Shown here piece after piece: positions 58,636 to 64,000 of a stretch of DNA of 64,000 nucleotides. The DNA comes from DT-110 sp030148525 (lineage in GTDB: Bacteria > Bacteroidota > Bacteroidia > Chitinophagales > Saprospiraceae). The notes under the pieces are model-generated. The model did not search any database. It saw nothing but the letters and a program-made list of their open reading frames with translations, and was not told the origin of the DNA. The stretch is from contig OZ245751.1 of NCBI GenBank assembly GCA_965227445.1, positions 5,270,001 to 5,334,000 on the forward strand. The letters run 5' to 3'. The translations under genes and the position numbers were made by a program. Numbering within the stretch: position 1 is the stretch's first letter; the number at the start of each line of letters is the position of its first letter.

Positions 58636-59079
58636 TTACCCCCCTAAAGCCATATGCAGGATCGGATACGGCTTACCCGTGCCATCCCGTTCCGACCTTC
58701 CGATGGTGGTAAAACCAGCGTGTTTATAAAAGCCCACGGCTTGTTCGTTTTGCTCGTTGACATCCACTTTGGTGATGTGCTGCTGATGGATGGCGTAATG
58801 GAGTAAAGAAGCGCCAATGCCTTTGCCCCGGTAATCGGGATGCAGGAACAGCATTTCCAGATTTTCACCGGCGACTCCGAGAAAGCCGACGATCCGGTTA
58901 TCCACGGCTTTCACACAACGAATCTCTACCGCATCCAGGTAAGTATTCAGTATGAGCGGCTTGAAGTAAACAATATCTTCTTCCCGCAGGAAATGGTGGG
59001 TAGCCCGAACGGAGGCTTCCCAGACCTCCACGATTTCCGGGTAGTCAGACTTATCTACCGTTTCAATTTTATATTCCAT
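58636..59079 (-). CDS. GNAT-family acetyltransferase
   Basis: 147 residues. Acetyl-CoA site LFLHPDYRGKGIGASLLHYAI (motif A: R-G-x-G-x-G), and VNEQNEQAVGFYKHAGFTTIGRSERDGTGKPYPILHMAL, as in YjaB/YiaC-type enzymes. Substrate unknown. The ATG at 59079 was chosen; the earlier one at 59094 adds five residues. Confidence 0.92.
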   Translation of the reverse strand: MEYKIETVDKSDYPEIVEVWEASVRATHHFLREEDIVYFKPLILNTYLDAVEIRCVKAVDNRIVGFLGVAGENLEMLFLHPDYRGKGIGASLLHYAIHQQHITKVDVNEQNEQAVGFYKHAGFTTIGRSERDGTGKPYPILHMALGG

Positions 59080-59163
59080 GAACACAGAATGCATAAAACC
59101 AGTACAAAAGTTCCCCGAGACTGGTTTTCGTATTTTAAAAGACAGAACAAGGCAAAGTCCTCC

Positions 59164-59574
59164 TTATATCAATTGCCGAACCGGATTTCGTATCACCCAC
59201 CATTGCCAATAGAGTACCACCACCACTATGTATTCCAGCCCGATCAGCCAGAAGCCAGGGTCACCAAAAAAGGTGCGATAGGTACCTCCGTTGGGGATTA
59301 TGAATACGGGTACCGTAATAAGCGCATCCAGCACAATGGCCCCGGTGAACATGGTCGCCCCGACCAATCCTCCGTGAATAGTGTGGCCCCGACGGTAGTA
59401 CAAATGTGCACCCACGAAAGCGGCGGGCGCAATAGCCACCATGAGCACGATATTGGCCTGCAGGTCAGGATTTTCCATAAGGGGTACAAAATAGGAGCCT
59501 ACAAAGGCCAAGATCCCGATGGCATACACCATCAACGAACTTATGCCGGCATGTTTAAGATTGAGTGTTTTCAT
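59164..59574 (-). CDS. DUF5367-like membrane protein
   Basis: 136 residues, about four TM helices. SYFVPLMENPDLQANIVLM and GAIVLDALITVPVFIIPNGGTY are the DUF5367 signatures. Function unknown. The ATG at 59574 was chosen; the upstream 30 codons are not conserved-looking. Confidence 0.88.
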   Translation of the reverse strand: MKTLNLKHAGISSLMVYAIGILAFVGSYFVPLMENPDLQANIVLMVAIAPAAFVGAHLYYRRGHTIHGGLVGATMFTGAIVLDALITVPVFIIPNGGTYRTFFGDPGFWLIGLEYIVVVVLYWQWWVIRNPVRQLI

Positions 59575-59703
59575 GATATGAATGGTTTTAAATGAATAAC
59601 TGAGGTAAAATTGCCGGTTTTGGTGGCGGTCGGCTTGACCCTTTATGCCAATGATTTGATTCAATACGCCATAACAGAAATTGCTCCGCTTTTCAGTAAT
59701 TCA

Positions 59704-59731
59704 TCATTGAGCATTGAGCACTACGCATTTT
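59704..59731. repeat. Short heptad run (GCATTGA type)
   Basis: TCATTGA, GCATTGA, GCACTAC, GCATTTT. Same unit class as the array at 23607-23669. Confidence 0.5.
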
Positions 59732-59810
59732 CCAACCCTCCTCCACCGAACCAATTTCCCCTTCTCGTTTTTTAGGGTTAATTTCTAGGGAAACCCAAAG
59801 TCCTGTACCT

Positions 59811-60746
59811 ATGCGCAAGTACTACCTGCGGATGATCCTTCCGCTGACGCTGACCTTGCTATTTGTGTTCCTGGAAGCCCTTCTGCGGTCGCTCCCGAAT
59901 CCGGATAGTGTCGTCCTTGATTTTTTGGTCGATCAGAACCACCTGTTCGTGATCCTCTTTTTGTCGTGGACACTTTATACGGTGGTGAAGCTGGCCAAGG
60001 CCACCATCCTGCAGAAATACGACATCTCCACCGAGGATAACCTCAAATCCCGGAAGGTGCATACCCAGATCAATATCCTGGAGCGATTGATCATTTTCCT
60101 GATCATCCTCTTTGCCGTTGGTTTTATTCTGCTGTCGTTCGAGAAGATCCGGGAGATCGGTCTGGGCCTGTTCGCCTCGGCCGGATTAGCGGGGATCATT
60201 ATTGGCCTCGCCGCCCAGAAGGCGATCATCACCGTGTTGGCGGGATTACAGATCGCCTTCACCCAACCCTTCCGCATTGAGGATGCGGTCTTCGTGGAAA
60301 ACGAATGGGGCTGGATCGAAGAGATCAACCTCACCTACATCGTGGTGCGCATCTGGGACCGGCGGCGGCTGGTACTACCCACTACCTACTTCCTGGAAAA
60401 CCCCTTTCAAAACTGGACGAGGAGCAGCGCCGATATTATCGGCACCATTTTTATCTACACCGATTACTCCATCCCCTTTCAGGCACTACGGGAGGAACTC
60501 ACCCGCCAATTGCACCAAACCGACCTCTGGGACGGTAACGTCAACGTACTACAGGTGACCGAAGCCAAGGAATATTCGGTGGAGATCCGCATTCTGGTGA
60601 GTGCCAAGAATTCGCCCACCGCCTGGGACCTGCGGGTACACATACGGGAGAAGCTGATCGAGTTTATTCGCGAGCACTATCCGGAGTCGTTTCCCAAGAC
60701 GCGGATACGGATTGATGGTGGGAAGCAACCTGCCGGTGGCGCGTAA
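59811..60746 (+). CDS. MscS-like mechanosensitive channel
   Basis: 311 residues. TM helices at about 7-25, 38-56 and 85-105, then the pore-lining TM3 region SAGLAGIIIGLAAQKAIITVLAGLQIAF, and a beta domain (VFVENEWGWIEEINLTYIVVRIWDRRRLVLP) and C-terminal alpha/beta domain. Opens under membrane tension to release solutes. Shorter than E. coli MscK, slightly longer than MscS. Stand-alone. Confidence 0.92.
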   Translation: MRKYYLRMILPLTLTLLFVFLEALLRSLPNPDSVVLDFLVDQNHLFVILFLSWTLYTVVKLAKATILQKYDISTEDNLKSRKVHTQINILERLIIFLIILFAVGFILLSFEKIREIGLGLFASAGLAGIIIGLAAQKAIITVLAGLQIAFTQPFRIEDAVFVENEWGWIEEINLTYIVVRIWDRRRLVLPTTYFLENPFQNWTRSSADIIGTIFIYTDYSIPFQALREELTRQLHQTDLWDGNVNVLQVTEAKEYSVEIRILVSAKNSPTAWDLRVHIREKLIEFIREHYPESFPKTRIRIDGGKQPAGGA

Positions 60747-60859
60747 CTTAAGCAATGGCGATTTATACCCATAAGCTGGCACCCCATCTACCTAATTCTA
60801 GGTACCGACATTAACAACTTTAGGTATTTCAGGGAAGTGATGACAAACTACATTCTTAT

Positions 60860-60883
60860 TTAGAACTAGTCTAATTACATTTG
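60860..60883 (+). promoter_or_regulatory. Promoter box with dyad upstream of the TonB receptor
   Basis: TACATTTG at 60876-60883 fits the Bacteroidota -7 box, 33 nt before the ATG. It is abutted by the dyad TTAGA-ACTAG-TCTAA (60860-60874), a candidate repressor site, for example for an iron regulator (inference). Confidence 0.55.
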
Positions 60884-60916
60884 CGTGGCTAGGCTTACTC
60901 ATTTTGTCAACCGTCC

Positions 60917-63307
60917 ATGAAAGTACTTTACCCAAAAAGACTGACCGCCGGCACGAGACTTTTTCTTAGTCTGCTGCTACTCCTGCCGTACACACATACG
61001 GATGGCCAGTCGGGTCTTGGTAGAGGTTCCATTCAGGGCGTGGTAATGGATGCCGACCGTACTGTGATTTCTTTCGCCTCCATTCTCCTGTTGGATACTC
61101 AAAAAGGTACGACCAGTGATGAAGAAGGTGCTTTCGCCCTGCATAACGTGGCTCCCGGTTTGTACCAGGTGCAAATTAGTTACGTGGGGTATGCAACTGC
61201 CGTCGTTCCGGTCAGGGTAACTAATGATTCCATTACTACCATGCAGGTAATGCTTGACGACATAGCGAATGACCTGGACGAGATAGTTGTTTCCGCTAAA
61301 TCAGAAGCAACCCGGACGGCTGAAACGGGCTTCAACGTAGCGGTCCTGGAAAGCAAAAGTTACCGGAATCTGAATGTGGATATCAATGAGGTGTTACGCT
61401 CCACCCCCGGCATAAATCTGCGGGAAAGGGGTGGCCTTGGTTCGGGATTTAACCTCTCCCTTAACGGACTGTCGGGTAACCAGATCCGATACTTCATCGA
61501 CGGAGTACCCATGGAAAATTATGGTTCATCCCTTTCCCTGAATAATTTTCCCATCAACCTCGTCGATCATATTGAGGTGTATAAGGGTGTGGTACCTGTT
61601 CATCTGGGTGCTGATGCCCTCGGAGGGGCTATAAATATCATACCCTCCGATAACTACCAGTCGTACCTGGACGTTTCCTATAGCCAGGGCTCCTTCAACA
61701 CACATCGCTTTTCCCTGAATGCCCGCCTGAATAATGCGAAAAGGGGATTTTTCCTGCAGACCTACGCCTTCCTCAATCACTCCGACAATTCCTACCGGAT
61801 GGATAGTGTCAAGGTCTGGGATCTTGAATTAGGAAATTTCCTGGGGTATCAGACGGTGAGCCGGTTCCACAATGATTACACCTCGGGAATGGCTAAAGTA
61901 CAGGGCGGAGTAATCGATAAAAAATGGGCCGACCGCTTCACTTTCAGCCTCAGTGGTGCCCGAAACCGCAAGGAATTCCAGCATCCTGATAATAATATCA
62001 AGCGGGTATTTGGACAGTTCCACACCCGCAACAGCACCTACCTTGCTTCCGCAAATTATACTAAAACGCTCGGACGATTAAAGCTGACGGCCAACGCCTC
62101 GACGGGGATGATCCGCGAAAGCGTGATCGATACCAGTCAGTTTAAGTATAATTGGACTGGTGATTTTATCCGGCGATCAGCAGATGATCCCAAAGGGGAA
62201 TTGTATGAGCGCCGATCCCTGTTCAACCTGAAAGATGTCATCCTGCGCAGCAACCTCAGCGGCAGCTATAATATCTCCGGGCAACACCAAATCCAGGTTA
62301 ACCTCGTGCAAAGTCACCTGCGCCGGTCGGGTAACGATGAGGTGGATGCGTTCAATCAATCATTTACCACCCCCAACCTCATCGATAAATATATTCTCGC
62401 CGGCGGGTATACCTTCCATACTGCAACGGAAGAGTTGGAAGTATCCGCCTTCACCAAGTCCTACTGGTTTTCGGGGGCTATTACCACCCAGAACACGGAG
62501 GGGAATGAGCAAAGGACCGAACCATCTTTTGACAATATAGGCTATGGCCTGACCAGCCGCTGGTCGATCAACAATAACCTTACGGCAAAAGCATCCTTTG
62601 AGCGGGCCTATCGTCTTCCCGAGCCCTACGAAATTCTTGGCGATGGCATTTACGTAAACGTAAACCCGGCCCTGCGTCCCGAGAAGAGCTACAACCTGAA
62701 CTTCGGGTTAAATGCCCCTTTCATATGGGATGACTGGCATTTCACGGGAGAGATCAACTACTTCCTGCGATCGTCAGCAGATTTTATCCGGTTTCTGCCG
62801 CTGGGCCCTTTTGGTGAGTACGAGAACCTTACGAATGTGCGTACCGAAGGAGTGGAAGCCAGCGTGGAAGGAGCCTTTAGCGATCTCTTTTTGTTCTCGG
62901 GAAATATTACCTACCAGAATATTACCGATCAGAACAAATGGGATGAGGGGCTCCCTAATATTAATTACCAGAGTCGCATCCCGAATATTCCCTATTTATT
63001 TGCCAACGCGCGCCTCGGGATCCAGCCAATTACCCGGGAGCGCAACCGGCTCGGTATTTTTTGGTCCTCCAAGTTCGTGGAGGCCTTTTTCCTCAATTGG
63101 GAAAATTTGGGTAGTCCGGACAGTAAGAATATCATTCCGGCCCAACTCACCCATAACCTGGACATCGAATACGCCTTTGGTAGCGGAAAATACAATCTGG
63201 CTCTTTCCGTCAGAAACCTGACTGACGCTGTCGTTTACGACAACTTCAACATACAACTGCCGGGACGGGCCTTCTACACTAAACTGAGATACTTTATTTC
63301 AAAATAA
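60917..63307 (+). CDS. TonB-dependent receptor with CarboxypepD_reg-like domain
   Basis: 796 residues. Signal peptide about 1-31, CarboxypepD_reg-like domain (about 38-120; GVVMDADRTVISFASILLLD), plug (VVSAKSEATRTAETGFNV ... RYFIDGVPMENYG ... IEVYKGVVPVHLGADALGGAINII) and a C-terminal barrel ending in TKLRYFISK with an aromatic-rich last strand. A ferric-siderophore-type receptor by size, without a SusD neighbour. 19 nt before the PKD/DUF4374-like lipoprotein gene, so likely one operon. Confidence 0.94.
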   Translation: MKVLYPKRLTAGTRLFLSLLLLLPYTHTDGQSGLGRGSIQGVVMDADRTVISFASILLLDTQKGTTSDEEGAFALHNVAPGLYQVQISYVGYATAVVPVRVTNDSITTMQVMLDDIANDLDEIVVSAKSEATRTAETGFNVAVLESKSYRNLNVDINEVLRSTPGINLRERGGLGSGFNLSLNGLSGNQIRYFIDGVPMENYGSSLSLNNFPINLVDHIEVYKGVVPVHLGADALGGAINIIPSDNYQSYLDVSYSQGSFNTHRFSLNARLNNAKRGFFLQTYAFLNHSDNSYRMDSVKVWDLELGNFLGYQTVSRFHNDYTSGMAKVQGGVIDKKWADRFTFSLSGARNRKEFQHPDNNIKRVFGQFHTRNSTYLASANYTKTLGRLKLTANASTGMIRESVIDTSQFKYNWTGDFIRRSADDPKGELYERRSLFNLKDVILRSNLSGSYNISGQHQIQVNLVQSHLRRSGNDEVDAFNQSFTTPNLIDKYILAGGYTFHTATEELEVSAFTKSYWFSGAITTQNTEGNEQRTEPSFDNIGYGLTSRWSINNNLTAKASFERAYRLPEPYEILGDGIYVNVNPALRPEKSYNLNFGLNAPFIWDDWHFTGEINYFLRSSADFIRFLPLGPFGEYENLTNVRTEGVEASVEGAFSDLFLFSGNITYQNITDQNKWDEGLPNINYQSRIPNIPYLFANARLGIQPITRERNRLGIFWSSKFVEAFFLNWENLGSPDSKNIIPAQLTHNLDIEYAFGSGKYNLALSVRNLTDAVVYDNFNIQLPGRAFYTKLRYFISK

Positions 63308-63326
63308 ACCACAACAAATAAACAAT

Positions 63327-64000
63327 ATGCAATCGTTCTTTTTTAACCTGATCAAGACCATTTCTGCATTTATACTGGTCGCTCTTCTGGCCACCTCCTG
63401 TGAAGAGGATGAGCCCATGTCGATGAAAGAACCATCGGCCTCCTTTGAGTTTACAGCTACTGAACTTACCGTTTCGTTTAGCAATACCTCCTCTAACGCC
63501 ACCTCTTATACCTGGACCTTTGGTGATGGCAATTCTTCCACGGAGGAGAATCCTTCCCATACCTACGCTGCCCCCGGTACGTACACGGTGGTGCTGACGG
63601 CTAACAATGATGAGGGAAGCGCCACTACCAACAGCAGCGTCAGCGTAATGGAACCAGAGCCCATTGATCTTGGGTATGTAATGTCCCTCAAGGTAACCGG
63701 ATCCACCGAACCTGAATTCCTGGTTACTAAATCCGACCTTATGACCGGTGAAATCGACGCTACCGGCACGGGGATCGAGCAGACCGGCTGGCGCTTTTAC
63801 TACCCGGTGGGCAATACTCTTTTTGCCAGTGGGTACAGCGAAGACAATCAGTGTGCCGGTTATATTCACGACGGTGAAGGCAATTTGGTAAAAAGTGGGG
63901 AATTCATCTTCGAAAATGCCCTGGAGATGTTTGGCAGTGCCGACGACGGAGAGACCTTCCTGGCTATGGAAATTCCCCGTGCCGGCTTTGCAAATCGACG
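63327..64000 (+). CDS. PKD-domain lipoprotein, probable DUF4374-like (3' end outside window)
   Basis: 224 codons visible. Lipobox LLATSCEED; a PKD domain (about 35-110; SYTWTFGDGNSSTEENPSHTYAAPGTYTVVLTA); then the start of a beta-propeller-like region (YVMSLKVTGSTEPEFLVTKSDLMTGEI) that resembles DUF4374. DUF4374 lipoproteins sit next to TonB receptors in Bacteroidota iron/haem or siderophore loci, often followed by a PepSY-TM gene; that part lies beyond the window. The stop is not reached at base 64000. Confidence 0.85.
   Translation, partial: MQSFFFNLIKTISAFILVALLATSCEEDEPMSMKEPSASFEFTATELTVSFSNTSSNATSYTWTFGDGNSSTEENPSHTYAAPGTYTVVLTANNDEGSATTNSSVSVMEPEPIDLGYVMSLKVTGSTEPEFLVTKSDLMTGEIDATGTGIEQTGWRFYYPVGNTLFASGYSEDNQCAGYIHDGEGNLVKSGEFIFENALEMFGSADDGETFLAMEIPRAGFANR

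Noticed and set aside
1..64000. tRNA, rRNA and known riboswitches
   Set aside because: No cloverleaf with conserved T-loop, no rRNA stretches and no recognisable aptamer consensus were seen by eye; a covariance-model scan could still find one.

Overview
The window looks like a chromosomal segment of a Bacteroidota bacterium, most probably from the Saprospiria/Lewinella-like branch (inference). The support is: two TonB-dependent receptors with N-terminal CarboxypepD_reg-like domains, a cell-surface esterase with a type IX secretion (T9SS) C-terminal domain, many small lipoproteins, TAnnTTTG promoter boxes, weak Shine-Dalgarno sites, and DUF families typical of the phylum. No rRNA, tRNA or CRISPR array was found.

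Layout. 1-8.6 kb: partial TonB receptor, OmpR/HisKA two-component pair, MltF-type lytic transglycosylase, and the modABC molybdate transporter. 8.9-15.3 kb: secreted unknowns, a TPR/HisKA_2 kinase with a LuxR-type regulator, endonuclease V, and an HxlR regulator divergent from a broken SnoaL-like lipoprotein gene. 15.6-23.5 kb: SulP transporter, 5-formyl-THF cyclo-ligase, a stand-alone 4HB sensor, a membrane-embedded amidohydrolase, and a thioredoxin pseudogene split by a MITE. 23.7-36.9 kb: amidohydrolase-SnoaL fusion, an orphan contractile tail-sheath gene, a glutathione peroxidase/OhrR/TetR redox operon, CPBP protease, AlkD-like repair protein, TMEM175-like channel, and VOC/NTF2 genes divergent from a GlxA-type regulator. 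37-52.8 kb: TetR-glycosyltransferase operon, sulfatase, a 1181-residue T9SS esterase with four copies of one domain, KatG, lipoproteins, and a large unknown lipoprotein. 52.9-58.0 kb: an AT-rich island with a DUF433/DUF5615 toxin-antitoxin pair (toxin frameshifted), an IS4-family element inserted in a YwqK-like gene, an ankyrin fragment, an immunity-like gene, a TraB-like protein and a MazF-like pair. 58-64 kb: thioredoxin, GNAT, DUF5367, MscS, and a TonB receptor followed by a PKD/DUF4374-like lipoprotein (a probable siderophore/metal uptake locus running off the edge).

The most unusual content lies between the genes. There are at least nine heptanucleotide-phased arrays, most ending at or overlapping a stop codon. 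A 14-mer, GGCTTTCGCCAAAA, occurs eight times exactly, on both strands and in coding and non-coding DNA. There is a MITE-like family (two full copies with 3-bp TAA duplications) carrying a hairpin-rich module that also occurs alone twice. A palindromic repeat lies near the 3' end of three genes. A 10-bp-phased array lies upstream of the orphan sheath gene. Function names come from motif recognition without database searches.
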